The position numbers and the translations under genes were made by a program. Positions 16,351 to 24,711 of a DNA stretch of 33,501 nt are shown here, in pieces. The stretch comes from Actinomycetota bacterium (lineage in GTDB: Bacteria > Actinomycetota > Actinomycetes > Streptosporangiales > Streptosporangiaceae). Within the stretch, counting starts at the first letter, position 1; every line of letters starts with the position of its first letter. Location of the stretch: NCBI GenBank assembly GCA_003168255.1, contig PMSU01000068.1, positions 1 to 33,501 of the forward strand, read 5' to 3'. The notes under the pieces are model-generated. The model searched no databases. It was not told where the DNA came from and saw nothing but the letters and a program-made list of their open reading frames with translations.

Positions 16351-17583
16351 ATGAGCACGCTGATCACGAACATCGGCGAGCTTGTCACCAACGATCTCCA
16401 GCAGGCCGATGATGCCGGCTCGCGGGACGGCCGCGACGCCGCGGCCCTAAGCGGTCAGGGCCCCGGGCCGTTCGCGGCCATCAAAGATGCGGCGCTCGTC
16501 ATGGAGGCGGGCCTGGTGGCCTGGACCGGGCAAGCATCGCGGGCGCCCGCCGCCGATGAGATCGTCGATGCGCGTGGCCGCGCGGTCCTGCCCGGATTCG
16601 TGGACTCCCATGCTCACCTGGTCTTCGCCGGCGAACGGGGCGCCGAATTCGCGGCCAGGATGGCCGGCGCACCCTACGAGGCCGGCGGTATCGCGTCAAC
16701 CGTGGCAGCGACCCGCCGCGCCACCGACCCCGAGCTGCGCGCTGGGCTCCGTCGCCTCGTCGCCGAGATGCTCAGGCAGGGCATCACCACGTTCGAGTGC
16801 AAGTCCGGCTACGGGCTCACCGTGGCGGACGAGGCGCGCTGCCTTAGCCTCGCGGCCGAGGTCACCCCCGAGGTCACCTACCTGGGCGCGCACATCGTGC
16901 CGCCCGAGTTTGACGGCGACGCGGCCGGCTATGTCGATCTGGTCTGCGGCCAGATGCTCGACGCCTGTGCACCGTTCGCCAGGTGGGTGGATGTGTTCTG
17001 CGAGTCGGGCGCGTTCGGCGCGGACGAGGCAACCGCCGTGCTCGACGCCGGCCGCGCCGTGGGGCTGATCCCGCGGGTGCACGCCAACCAGCTCGGTCCG
17101 GGGCCAGGGGTCCGCGTCGCCGTAGCGGCCGGTGCCGCATCCGCCGATCACTGTACCTACCTGACCAGCGCCGACGTGGAAGCGCTCGCCTCCTCGGCAA
17201 CCGTCGCCACGCTGCTGCCCGGTGTCGAGTTCTCCACCAGGCAGCCGTACCCGGACGCCCGGCGGCTGCTCGGCGCGGGCGTCACGGTGGCGCTCGCCAC
17301 CGACTGCAACCCGGGTTCCTGCTTTACCTCCAGCATGTCGCTGTGCATCGCGCTCGCGGTCGTCGCGATGCGGCTGACAACCCGGGAGGCGGTATGGGCG
17401 GCCACGGCGGGCGGGGCACGCGCGCTGCGCCGGACCGACGTCGGCCACCTGGGCGCGGGCGCACGCGCCGACCTGGTGCTGCTGGACGCGCCGTCACATG
17501 CGTACCTGGCGTACCGGCCTGGCGTCCCGCTGGTGGCCGCCGTATGGCGCGCGGGCGAGCTGGCCGCGGGCTCAGCGGAGTGA
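16351..17583 (+). CDS. hutI: imidazolonepropionase
   Basis: Third step of histidine degradation: hydrolyses 4-imidazolone-5-propionate to N-formimino-L-glutamate. The 410-residue metal-dependent amidohydrolase has the HxH of [15 protein letters not shown] (His87, His89), [19 protein letters not shown], the His of RVHANQLG and the Asp of ATDCNPGSC. Residues about 20-42 form a Gly/Ala/Asp-rich insert between the first strands, longer than usual. The ATG at 16351 follows AGGA. HutU, HutI, HutF and the M20 enzyme together cover urocanate to glutamate; histidine ammonia-lyase (hutH) is not here. It is cut off from the hutU-hutF operon by the antisense Vgb-like gene and so needs its own promoter. 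Confidence 0.95.
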   Translation: MSTLITNIGELVTNDLQQADDAGSRDGRDAAALSGQGPGPFAAIKDAALVMEAGLVAWTGQASRAPAADEIVDARGRAVLPGFVDSHAHLVFAGERGAEFAARMAGAPYEAGGIASTVAATRRATDPELRAGLRRLVAEMLRQGITTFECKSGYGLTVADEARCLSLAAEVTPEVTYLGAHIVPPEFDGDAAGYVDLVCGQMLDACAPFARWVDVFCESGAFGADEATAVLDAGRAVGLIPRVHANQLGPGPGVRVAVAAGAASADHCTYLTSADVEALASSATVATLLPGVEFSTRQPYPDARRLLGAGVTVALATDCNPGSCFTSSMSLCIALAVVAMRLTTREAVWAATAGGARALRRTDVGHLGAGARADLVLLDAPSHAYLAYRPGVPLVAAVWRAGELAAGSAE

Positions 17584-17612
17584 CTACCCGCACCGGCTCA
17601 CCGGCGCAGCAG

Positions 17613-18491
17613 CTACGAGGCCGAGCCCTGCTCCAGCGCGGACGACGGGCCGCCCGCGACGCCGCCTGTCATGTCAGCCGGGTGGTCGAGCTCCTCGTGC
17701 GCGCGAACTACCTGCTCGGCGACCTCGGTGAGGTCTACAAAGGTCCGCCGCTCGTAGCCGCCGGCCGCCGCCGTCCATGAGATGGTGCCGTTGCGGCACC
17801 ACACGGTGAGATCACGGCGAACGGACAGCACCGCGATGTCCGCGACTGATTCCTCGCTGCGCACCAGGCGTTGCCCGATCCCGCGCTCGACGAGCAGTCC
17901 CTCGAGTTCCTTGGCGGCCTGGCAGGAGCTGAGCTGGGGACTGCCGAGGCGGGCAGCTCCGCGTGCCGCCGATAGCGGGAGAGCGAACCAGACGGCCTTG
18001 CCCTGTACCTTCCACCGGCCCAGGCGGGCGCGGGTCAGGTGATGACCCCACCGGCCATCCGACATCTCGGACACGACCCGCAGGCCGCGGCCGTTGATCG
18101 ATTCCAGCGTCACCCTGGCGGGATCCGGCGGAGCACCGGACTTCCATCCCCGCTGGGAGTCGAAGACCTTGCAGACCAGCTCGTAGCCGGTCGGGCAACT
18201 GCGGACATATGACCACAGCTCGGGAGAGCCGGTAATCGGCCGCTGCCGACTGCCATCGAACTCGACGTTGCCCTGCGCGTGCAGGGTGTTGGCGGCGAGT
18301 TCGCTGACCATCGTCACGCCGTCGTGAATCGTGTCCCCGCCCAGGCCCAGGTCAGCCACCGTCTCACGGAACATCCGCCGGGCCACGCCCGCGCAGGTTC
18401 CATCCAGGGGCAGCGGCCAGGCCTGACAGCTTCCGGTCCTCGCGCTTCCCGGCCCGCTAGTCGCGGCGGCCCCTGCAAGGATCGCTGACAT
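17613..18491 (-). CDS. RsbW/anti-sigma-like ATP-binding protein (HATPase_c_2)
   Basis: A 292-residue protein whose N-terminal part is a GHKL ATPase of the anti-sigma type: N-box MVSELAANTLHAQ, G1-like KVFDSQRGWKSGAPPDP and G2-like SINGRGLRVVSEMSDGRWG. A second, unassigned C-terminal domain follows (from QAAKELEGLLVERG, including a Trp-rich WCRNGTISWTAAAGGYER). Such ATPases pair with WhiJ-like HTH and DUF397 proteins in Streptomyces development and stress loci, both of which lie just upstream here. I chose the ATG at 18491 (AGGCGG upstream); a GTG at 18548 has no ribosome-binding site. Its promoter carries the same palindrome as the HTH gene. The partner sigma factor, if any, is unknown. Confidence 0.82.
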   Translation of the reverse strand: MSAILAGAAATSGPGSARTGSCQAWPLPLDGTCAGVARRMFRETVADLGLGGDTIHDGVTMVSELAANTLHAQGNVEFDGSRQRPITGSPELWSYVRSCPTGYELVCKVFDSQRGWKSGAPPDPARVTLESINGRGLRVVSEMSDGRWGHHLTRARLGRWKVQGKAVWFALPLSAARGAARLGSPQLSSCQAAKELEGLLVERGIGQRLVRSEESVADIAVLSVRRDLTVWCRNGTISWTAAAGGYERRTFVDLTEVAEQVVRAHEELDHPADMTGGVAGGPSSALEQGSAS

Positions 18492-18557
18492 CACTTCGCC
18501 GCCTGGCGGACGACGACGGTCAACGCAAACATGATGCTCAGCCTTCACGAGTCACTG

Positions 18558-18600
18558 ATCTGTGAAACACAGATTATGAGTCTTGCGCCCTTCTGCGCAA
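18558..18600 (-). promoter_or_regulatory. promoter plus operator of the ATPase gene
   Basis: On the minus strand TTGCGC (18595-18600), a 16-base spacer and CATAAT (18573-18578) form a good promoter. Directly downstream, overlapping the -10 by two bases and covering the likely start point, is a 17-bp palindrome ATCTGTG-AAA-CACAGAT (18558-18574). Its core TGTGAANCACA recurs upstream of the HTH gene at 19945-19955. A bound protein here would block transcription. Confidence 0.65.
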
Positions 18601-18780
18601 TGGCATCCGCTGAAATCCCACGAGCGCCGTAGCAGTCGCCCCCTCGGCTCACAGGTGACAGGGATGTAACCGTGAGGTAGCGGGCGACCCATCTGGCCAG
18701 GGACGCAAGCGTGTGTAAAGTGACATATGCGGCGGAAACCGGACGGTGACCGCCGGGCCTTGAGACAGGCATTGCTAGCG

Positions 18781-18815
18781 AAGGATCCCCCAGGGATGCA
18801 GCCCGGGGGATCCTT
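18781..18815 (-). terminator. hairpin terminator after the HTH-DUF397 operon
   Basis: AAGGATCCCCC (18781-18791) pairs exactly with GGGGGATCCTT (18805-18815); three further GC pairs extend the stem after a one-base bulge, leaving a 6-base loop. It sits 24 bases past the DUF397 stop on the minus strand and insulates the ATPase gene from read-through. The rest of 18601-18780 holds no gene that I can support. Confidence 0.75.
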
Positions 18816-18838
18816 CTGCTGAGCACTACTCGATCCAC

Positions 18839-19042
18839 CTAGATGTCGTAGCGGCCAGCCTTCACGTCCGCGAGGAACGCAGTGAATACCGCGCGCTCGA
18901 CGACGTGGGCCCCCCCTTCGGGCCGCTTGCTGTCCCGGACCGCGATCACTTCCGGGAGGTTGGCTGCGATCTCGACGCAGCCGCCGTTGTTGGGTGCGCT
19001 TCGGCTGGCCTTACGCCAGGCAGCCTGAGACAGGTCAGTCAT
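18839..19042 (-). CDS. DUF397 small acidic protein
   Basis: A 67-residue DUF397 protein (MTDLSQAAWRKASRSAPNNG...): Trp/Lys/Ser motif AWRKASRS, the NNGGCVEIA core, VIAVRDSK, and the ending FTAFLADVKAGRYD are diagnostic. ATG at 19042 lies four bases after the stop of the HTH gene, whose last codons (CTGGAG) supply its Shine-Dalgarno sequence. DUF397 proteins are usually encoded directly after Scr1/WhiJ-like HTH genes and are thought to antagonise them, in a toxin-antitoxin-like or regulator-modulator relation. The following terminator ends the operon. Confidence 0.93.
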   Translation of the reverse strand: MTDLSQAAWRKASRSAPNNGGCVEIAANLPEVIAVRDSKRPEGGAHVVERAVFTAFLADVKAGRYDI

Positions 19043-19046
19043 GGTT

Positions 19047-19895
19047 CTACTCCAGTTGTTCAGCCAGTTGGCTGAGGTAGAGGGTGGTATCACCGGGTTC
19101 CAGCGATGCAGCGCTGGCACGGCCATAGGTTTCGATGTAGCTGTTTGCCTGCTCCGTGTTGCCCACCTCCTCAATCGCGAAATCTGTCTCTAGGAAGACG
19201 ATGCTTGGTTCACCTGGGAAGTCGAAGATGTTGACCATGGAGTGCATGCCGGTCGGCGGCCCGTCCGCGAAGCGCTGGATGCGCAGTTCCACGTTGGGAC
19301 GGCGGCTCAACTCGACGAGATGCTCGATCTGCTCCCGGCGATCTACCCGCGTTCCCCACTTGTACATCAGCGAGGCCTCGGTGATCACGGCCAGGAACTT
19401 GGGCGCGGTGCCATCGGCTCGGTCCAGGATCTCCTGCCGCCGCAGCCGGGTCTCGAGCGCCTTTTCCCGCCAGACCGGCGGCCGCGCGCCGATCCGCATG
19501 AACGATTCCATGTAGTCCGTCGTCTGTAGCAGCGCGGGCAAGACCAGCGGCATGAAGGCGCGGATCTGCGTGGCGTCGTTCTCGAACCCAGCGAACTCGT
19601 TCTCGAAGATCTGCGGGAAGTCGCGCCACCAGGGCCGGACGCGGGCCCGCACGGCGATCTCCTCGATCTCCTCCTTCTCCGCCCCCTCGACGCCGTAGAT
19701 GCGAAGCAGGTCGCGGATGTCGCTCATTTCCGGGCGCTTCCACTGATTGGCCTCGAACCGCCCGACCTTGCCCCGCCCCCAGTCCAGGATGTCGCAGACG
19801 TGGTTGGCCGTGTGCCCGCTTCTCTTGCGGAGCACCGCGAGGTGATGTGACAGCCGGCGCTTCGCCAGCGTGGCGCCGTAGCCATCGTCACTCAT
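19047..19895 (-). CDS. Scr1/WhiJ-like XRE regulator with DUF5753 domain
   Basis: A 282-residue DNA-binding protein. Residues about 15-68 form the helix-turn-helix (LAVLRKRSGHTANHVCDILDW, then KVGRFEANQWKRPEMSD); about 95-275 is the DUF5753 domain (MPLVLPALLQTTDYMESFMR, LRRQEILDR, FLAVITEASL, FDFPGEPSIVFLET, ending LYLSQLAEQLE). ATG 19895 follows a strong GGAGGAG. Members act as developmental or stress regulators whose C-terminal domain may sense a ligand or the DUF397 partner. A TTGTGA-A-TCACAA palindrome lies in its promoter and a related one in the promoter of the nearby ATPase gene, suggesting autoregulation and joint control. Confidence 0.92.
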   Translation of the reverse strand: MSDDGYGATLAKRRLSHHLAVLRKRSGHTANHVCDILDWGRGKVGRFEANQWKRPEMSDIRDLLRIYGVEGAEKEEIEEIAVRARVRPWWRDFPQIFENEFAGFENDATQIRAFMPLVLPALLQTTDYMESFMRIGARPPVWREKALETRLRRQEILDRADGTAPKFLAVITEASLMYKWGTRVDRREQIEHLVELSRRPNVELRIQRFADGPPTGMHSMVNIFDFPGEPSIVFLETDFAIEEVGNTEQANSYIETYGRASAASLEPGDTTLYLSQLAEQLE

Positions 19896-19924
19896 CGCAC
19901 TCCTCCTTGACAGGGGCTGGGTTT

Positions 19925-19956
19925 CAGCATACCGCTACCTAAGTTGTGAATCACAA
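19925..19956 (-). promoter_or_regulatory. promoter/operator of the HTH-DUF397 operon
   Basis: TTGTGA-A-TCACAA (19944-19956) is an exact 13-bp palindrome. On the minus strand its TTGTGA can act as a -35, with TATGCT (19925-19930) as -10 after a 19-base spacer, so the site overlaps the promoter. The core TGTGAANCACA is shared with the ATPase promoter. Between 19957 and 20146 I see no gene. Confidence 0.55.
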
Positions 19957-20146
19957 AGTTTGTAGTTGTTCGCTATGAAGTAACCGGCATAATCCTTGTG
20001 GGCGTTTTGAGAGACTGCCATGTGGGCAAAGCGGTCGCTAAGTGGCCAGCTCAGGGCGGGTCGTGGGCCGTTATGCAATCATTTCTCAGCCTGCACGGCA
20101 CCGTTACTGCGGAGCGTCTACCAGGACGTTCGGATGAATTGCCGTG

Positions 20147-20452
20147 TTACTCGGTCGCATCGTCGAACTCGCCGTTCTTCACGCCGTGCAGGAAGCAGTC
20201 CCACTCGTTACGGTCGTACACGAGCACCCGCTGAGCCGGGTCGTCGGCCACCCGCATGAGCACCCACTCGCCGTCGCCCGCGGCTTGACCCCCGTAGCCC
20301 GCTGCCGGACCCGGGCCGACCGGACCCGCGCCGCCCACGGCCGGGATCCCGACAAAAGCGATCTCAATAGAGCCGGCGTCGCCCCCCGAACGCTGCCATG
20401 CCTGCGCCAGGACGTCGATGCCGAGCTCTTCCACGGTGGGTTTGGCAGTCAC
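20147..20452 (-). CDS. DUF397-like protein
   Basis: A 101-residue protein. Its C-terminal half (WVLMRVADDPAQRVLVYDRN then EWDCFLHGVKNGEFDD) matches the end of DUF397 proteins. The N-terminal half lacks the usual W-x-KS-x-S/GGxCVE core and instead has VEELGIDVLAQAWQRSG and a Gly/Pro-rich linker. GTG at 20452 has GAGGGG seven bases upstream. It lies 30 bases behind the DUF574 methyltransferase gene, on the same strand, so the two are probably cotranscribed. It may be a divergent regulator of the neighbouring HTH protein or serve the methyltransferase; neither is shown by sequence. Confidence 0.8.
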   Translation of the reverse strand: MTAKPTVEELGIDVLAQAWQRSGGDAGSIEIAFVGIPAVGGAGPVGPGPAAGYGGQAAGDGEWVLMRVADDPAQRVLVYDRNEWDCFLHGVKNGEFDDATE

Positions 20453-20482
20453 GGTGTACCCCTCATCGCGCGATCCACGGGC

Positions 20483-21310
20483 CTACGGGCGCTTGCCGAC
20501 GCCGCAGTAGAGCACTCGTGATCCCTCGCTGTCGGCCGCCTCCGGGTCATCAGCCCCCCACACGCCCACGTACGTGACGCACGGAGCAGCGTCGGGATAT
20601 GGCGGGACGAACTCCAGCCCGTCGAAGAACCGCCGCACGTCGGCCCGCGACCGCAGGTAGATGCGCGTCGGGGTGTTCTCGTAGGTGGCGTACATCGCCT
20701 GCACCGAACGCGGCGGCAGCTTGTCGGCGGTCGCGTGCGAAAGTGCCACGTAGCTGCCTGGCGCCAGGGCATCGGCGTACCGCGTCACCAGCGCCCACGG
20801 ATCCGATCCGTCGCCGATGAAGTGCAGGACCGCCGTCATGAGCAGCCCGACTGGCTGGGTGAAGTCGATCAGCGCCCGCAGATCAGGGTGACTCAGCACC
20901 TCGTCGGGATCCCGCATGTCCGCGATGATGACGCTGGTGCGCCCGTCGTCAGCGAGCAGTTCCCCGGACATGGCGGCCACCATCGGGTCGACGTCCACGT
21001 ACACGACCCGCGCGTCTGGGATCACCTGCCGGACCGACAGGTGCGTGTTGCCCTGCGTCGGCAGCCCGGACCCGAGGTCGATGAACTGGCGGATGCCCTG
21101 CTCGCTGGCCATCCAGCGAGCCGCCCGCTGATGGAACCCGCGATTCGCCCACGCCGCGTCGTAGAGATCGGGCAGCGCGTCGCGCAGCCGGTCACCGGCA
21201 ATCCGGTCCACCTGGAAATTGGTGGTGCCGCCGAGGTAGTAGTCGTACAGCCGCGCAGGGCTCGGCGTGGACGGGTCCACGCCGGGGGGAGCCTGCTCCG
21301 CCTCGGTCAT
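20483..21310 (-). CDS. DUF574 (Methyltransf_19) SAM-dependent methyltransferase
   Basis: A 275-residue protein of an actinobacterial methyltransferase family. It has the family-typical start SPARLYDYYLGGTTNFQVDR, AAWANRGFHQRAARWMA, the SAM loop QFIDLGSGLPTQGNTHLSV, the acidic VYVDVDP, and GLLMTAVLHFI. ATG at 21310 follows GGAGGG; the longer frame to 21406 lacks these cues. Substrates of the family are unknown. Members are often near Scr1-type HTH, DUF397 and ATPase genes, as here, which suggests a role in the same signalling systems. Confidence 0.9.
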   Translation of the reverse strand: MTEAEQAPPGVDPSTPSPARLYDYYLGGTTNFQVDRIAGDRLRDALPDLYDAAWANRGFHQRAARWMASEQGIRQFIDLGSGLPTQGNTHLSVRQVIPDARVVYVDVDPMVAAMSGELLADDGRTSVIIADMRDPDEVLSHPDLRALIDFTQPVGLLMTAVLHFIGDGSDPWALVTRYADALAPGSYVALSHATADKLPPRSVQAMYATYENTPTRIYLRSRADVRRFFDGLEFVPPYPDAAPCVTYVGVWGADDPEAADSEGSRVLYCGVGKRP

Positions 21311-21439
21311 TCTCGCCCTCCATCGATGCTTCAGGTCACAGTCTTGCACGCCATGAGTGACGCACAAAACGCGACGAGTGACCGGAATCCGTCCGTGCAA
21401 TCGCACGTGAGGTTAGCTTAAGACACGCAGGAGAACGGT

Positions 21440-21470
21440 CCGTATTGGTACGGTTGCCCAGAATTTCTGG
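21440..21470. repeat. two adjacent inverted repeats
   Basis: CCGTA-TTGG-TACGG (21440-21453) and CCAGAA-T-TTCTGG (21458-21470) are exact inverted repeats four bases apart. They lie downstream of the flavin reductase gene and upstream of the DUF574 gene, both on the minus strand. They could be a double terminator or an operator pair for the latter; the stems are short. Confidence 0.5.
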
Positions 21471-21514
21471 CTGCCCGGTAGCTGCCCTGCCGGGTACCGC
21501 CGAGTGCCTGCTGG

Positions 21515-22030
21515 TCAGGGGCGCAGCGCGGGGTATCTGCCGCGGAACCTGATCAGCGGCTCCGCCAGATCCGATGCATAAGGGACACCCATCACCCGGC
21601 CGATGACTACCAGGTGGTCTCCCGCCGGGATCAGGCTGGCGGTCTCGCAGTCGAGCGCGGCAAGGCCGCCCTCGGGGATCAGCGCCCCCGACCGGATGCC
21701 CCGGATCTGCGGCACGCCGTCGAGCAGCAGCCGCGCCCCAGGCCGCCCGGCGGCCGCGAACCTGCCCGCCAGCATCCGCTGATCCGCGGCCAGCAGGGTG
21801 ACCGCGAACCCGCGAGGCCCGTCCGCGCGGGCGAGCACCTCGGCCGGGTAGGACTCCGCCATCAGCGCCACCAGCACGAGCGGCGGATCCTGCGACACCG
21901 GGCAGAAGGCGCTGACGGTCGTCCCGATGTCGTCGCGGCCGTCGGCGATCGCCACCAGGGTGACGCCGCAGGCAAACCCCGCGAGTGCCTCGCTCAGATC
22001 CAGGGCGCTGGCACCTGCCCGTTCGGTCAC
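21515..22030 (-). CDS. flavin reductase-domain (FMN-binding split-barrel) protein
   Basis: A 171-residue protein of the flavin reductase/HpaC-like family, which binds FMN or FAD and usually supplies reduced flavin to a partner monooxygenase. Visible are FACGVTLVA, TTVSAFCPVSQDPPLVLVAL (flavin-binding strand), FAVTLLAADQRMLAGRFA, and PAGDHLVVIGRVMG with GDH. The start is GTG at 22030, overlapping the sppA stop by four bases; a longer frame would lie wholly inside sppA. No oxygenase partner is in the window, so the substrate is unknown. Confidence 0.87.
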   Translation of the reverse strand: MTERAGASALDLSEALAGFACGVTLVAIADGRDDIGTTVSAFCPVSQDPPLVLVALMAESYPAEVLARADGPRGFAVTLLAADQRMLAGRFAAAGRPGARLLLDGVPQIRGIRSGALIPEGGLAALDCETASLIPAGDHLVVIGRVMGVPYASDLAEPLIRFRGRYPALRP

Positions 22031-23760
22031 TCGATCTTCCAGCTTCCCGGCAGCAGCAGCGGTCCGTACGGCGCCAAGCCCGCCCGGGCGGCGATCGCCG
22101 ACACGGGGCCCCAGGCCTGCGCCAGCAGCCGCGGCGACGAGGCGGACACGTACTCGCTCGAGCCAGGCGAGCGTACCCGGTCCAGCGGGCTGACCCGCGG
22201 ATAGAGCCGCAGCGGGGTGCTGGCGGGCAGGCCGGCCCGGCTGCGGGCATGCGCGGCCGCCACATCCAGCCCGCCGAGCTCGTCGACGAGGCCGCGGTCC
22301 AGGGCATCGGCGCCGGTCCAGACCCGGCCGCGGGCAACCTCCTCCACCTGGGCAGCGGTCAGCCTGCGGCCGGCCGCGACCTTGCCGGTGAAATCCGCGT
22401 AGATCCGGTCCAGCCAGGTGTTGACCCGGTCCCATTCGTCCTCGCTGAACGGCCGGGTCGGGGCGAACATCGTCGCGTGCGCCCCCTCCGATACCGAATC
22501 TGTGGTTATCCCCACCCGGCCAAGCAGCTCACTGACCACGGGCTTGGCCACGAACACGCCGATCGAGCCGGTCAGCGTGCCCGGCTGGGCGACGATGACG
22601 TCGGCCGCCATCGAGATGAAGTAGCCGCCGGATGCGGCCACCTCACCCATCGACACCACCACCGGCTTGCCGGCGCCGCGGACGCGGACGACCTCGCGCC
22701 AGATGGCGTCCGAGGCCACGTAGGAACCGCCGGGACTGTTCACCCGGAGCAGGATCGCCTTGGCCCGCTCGTCGCTGGCCGCTGCCCGCAGCGCGGCCGT
22801 CACGGTATCAGAGCCCATCGCCCCCGAAAGCGGGCCGTGGCCGCTGCGCCCGCTCCTGATCGGTCCCGAGGCGTGGATGAGCGCGACGAACCGCCGCTCC
22901 CTGGGGTTTGGCAGCGTGCGCACCCGCCGGGCCAGCGCGTGCGACCGCCGGTAGCGGCCGACATACGCCAGGATGGCGTCCTGCCCGGCCCGCTTGCGGA
23001 CCCAGGCGTACACCTCGTCCCGGTAGCCCAGCGAGTCCACCAGCCCCAGCTTGAGCGCCTCGTCGGCCAGGAAGGGACCGCGGTCGATCAGCCCCCTGGC
23101 CGCTGCCGCGCTGATGCCCAGCCGTTGTGTGATCGCCGCCGTGAGCTGCCCGGCGATCGAGGCGGCGAGCCGCTCGTTGGCCTCCCTGGCCGGGCCGGTG
23201 AAGCCGTGCTCGGTGAACGAGTCAGGCGCGGACTTGTACTCGCGCCGCTTGCCGACCTGGTAGTCCACGCCGAGCCTGTCCATCGCCGAGCGCAGGAACA
23301 CATGCTCGACCGCGACGCCGGTCAGGCCCAGGTCGCCGGAGGGCTGTAGCACGATCCGGTCGAACGCGGTGGCGAGGTAGTACGGTAGGTTGCCCGCCGA
23401 GAAGTCGCCGAACGTCTCGGTCCAGGCGACTGTGAGCTTGCCGTTCTTGGCGAACTCCGCGACGCCGTCCCGCAGTTCCTGAAGCAGGCCGAGCCCGATC
23501 TTGCGTCCGCCGATCTTGACGACGAGCGCGCGCACCCGGTCGTCGGTGCGGGCCCGGCGCAGGCCGTCGAGCACCTCGGCCAGCCGGGTCCGGCGCATGG
23601 TCAGCAGCGCGGAGACTGGGTCGGCGGGCGGCTCGTCGGTCAGCCCTTCGGTCAGGTCGAGCTCCAGGATCAGCGGTGCCGTCCACCGCCGGGGAAGATT
23701 GCCGATCCGGCCGGTGATGCTGGCCAGGCCGGTCATGTCGGCCAGTCTCGCGTCGGGCAT
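22027..23760 (-). CDS. sppA: signal peptide peptidase SppA (protease IV, 67K type)
   Basis: Degrades cleaved signal peptides at the membrane. The 577-residue protein has the two-domain arrangement of E. coli protease IV. The N-terminal half carries the catalytic lysine ([13 protein letters not shown], Lys176), and the C-terminal half carries [16 protein letters not shown] and the nucleophile Ser377 in [14 protein letters not shown], about 200 residues apart as in E. coli. No strong N-terminal membrane anchor is seen, so it may attach peripherally. The start is either ATG 23760 or GTG 23766; neither has a clear ribosome-binding site. Coupled by GTGA to the flavin reductase gene. Confidence 0.93.
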   Translation of the reverse strand: MPDARLADMTGLASITGRIGNLPRRWTAPLILELDLTEGLTDEPPADPVSALLTMRRTRLAEVLDGLRRARTDDRVRALVVKIGGRKIGLGLLQELRDGVAEFAKNGKLTVAWTETFGDFSAGNLPYYLATAFDRIVLQPSGDLGLTGVAVEHVFLRSAMDRLGVDYQVGKRREYKSAPDSFTEHGFTGPAREANERLAASIAGQLTAAITQRLGISAAAARGLIDRGPFLADEALKLGLVDSLGYRDEVYAWVRKRAGQDAILAYVGRYRRSHALARRVRTLPNPRERRFVALIHASGPIRSGRSGHGPLSGAMGSDTVTAALRAAASDERAKAILLRVNSPGGSYVASDAIWREVVRVRGAGKPVVVSMGEVAASGGYFISMAADVIVAQPGTLTGSIGVFVAKPVVSELLGRVGITTDSVSEGAHATMFAPTRPFSEDEWDRVNTWLDRIYADFTGKVAAGRRLTAAQVEEVARGRVWTGADALDRGLVDELGGLDVAAAHARSRAGLPASTPLRLYPRVSPLDRVRSPGSSEYVSASSPRLLAQAWGPVSAIAARAGLAPYGPLLLPGSWKIE

Positions 23761-23826
23761 GCGCACAGCTTACGGCGGCCGGTCACGGCCCCGGCCCCCG
23801 TCAGCGCGTCCGCTATCGTCGCTGGT

Positions 23827-24711
23827 GTGGCCGAGCTGGACGGAGATAGCTGGGCGCGCTGCGACCGCGGCCACCTGCACTGGGGGCGGTTCGGCGCGGT
23901 CGGCCTGCTGCCCTACAGCGGGCCAGGCGGCGGCCCCGGCGGCGGGTCTGGCGGCGTCCGCGTGCTGCTCGTCCGCCGTAACGAGTGGGGCCAGCATGGC
24001 GGCACCTGGGGTCCGCCCGGCGGTGCCAGGGACAGTGACGAGCCCCCGATGGCGGCCGCGCTGCGCGAGGCGGCGGAGGAATGCGGCCTGCCACCCGGCG
24101 GGGTGAACATCGGCGGCGTGCTGCGTGACGATCACGGCGGCTGGTCTTACCAGACGTTCGTCGCCGCGGCCGACGCGCTGTTCCCTGTATACGCGGCCAG
24201 CTCGGAGATCACCGATGCCGCCTGGGTGGATGTCGGCGAGGTGGCGTCGCTGCCGCTGCATCCTGGATTCGGCGAGCACTGGCCCGTCCTGTCCGAGGCA
24301 CTCGTCCCGGTGACGATCATCGTGGATGTGGCGAACGTGATGGGCTCGCGGGCGGATGGCTGGTGGCGGGATCGCGCCGCTGCCGCGCTGCGGCTTCATG
24401 ACCAGCTAACACCCTTTGCCGAACGTGGAGTTGCCGGCCTGCCGGCAGCGCTAGCCCTGCCGCCACTGGACCGGTGGTTCCCCGATGTCGTGCTCGTCGT
24501 CGAGGGCGCCGCGCGGGGCGCCGCCTTCGACTCGCCGGGGCACCTGCGGGTCGTGTCGGCGCCAGGGTCGGGTGACGATGCCATCGTCGGCGAGGCCAGG
24601 GCCCTACCGGGCCGCAGGCTCGTGGTCACCGCGGACAGGGAACTGCGCCGCCGGTGCGAGTCCGCCGGGGCGTCGGTCACCGGACCCCGCTGGCTGCTCG
24701 GCCTGCTCTAG
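23827..24711 (+). CDS. NUDIX hydrolase fused to a NYN/PIN-like domain
   Basis: A 294-residue two-domain protein. Residues about 20-150 are a NUDIX fold with an intact box (GGARDSDEPPMAAALREAAE then ECGL), fit to hydrolyse a nucleoside diphosphate derivative. Residues about 160-294 look like a NYN/YacP (PIN-like) nuclease domain: acidic strand TIIVDVANVMGSR, central DVVLVVEGAARG, acidic GSGDDAIVGEA and VTADRELRRRCESAGA. These place three to four Asp/Glu residues as in metal-dependent ribonucleases. The start is GTG at 23827. Its stop shares CTAG with the convergent neighbour. The fusion suggests coupling of nucleotide clean-up with RNA cleavage; that is inference. Confidence 0.85.
   Translation: MAELDGDSWARCDRGHLHWGRFGAVGLLPYSGPGGGPGGGSGGVRVLLVRRNEWGQHGGTWGPPGGARDSDEPPMAAALREAAEECGLPPGGVNIGGVLRDDHGGWSYQTFVAAADALFPVYAASSEITDAAWVDVGEVASLPLHPGFGEHWPVLSEALVPVTIIVDVANVMGSRADGWWRDRAAAALRLHDQLTPFAERGVAGLPAALALPPLDRWFPDVVLVVEGAARGAAFDSPGHLRVVSAPGSGDDAIVGEARALPGRRLVVTADRELRRRCESAGASVTGPRWLLGLL

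Noticed and set aside
21985..23349. 454-residue open frame antisense to sppA
   Set aside because: No recognisable domain and composition typical of a shadow frame of a high-GC gene.
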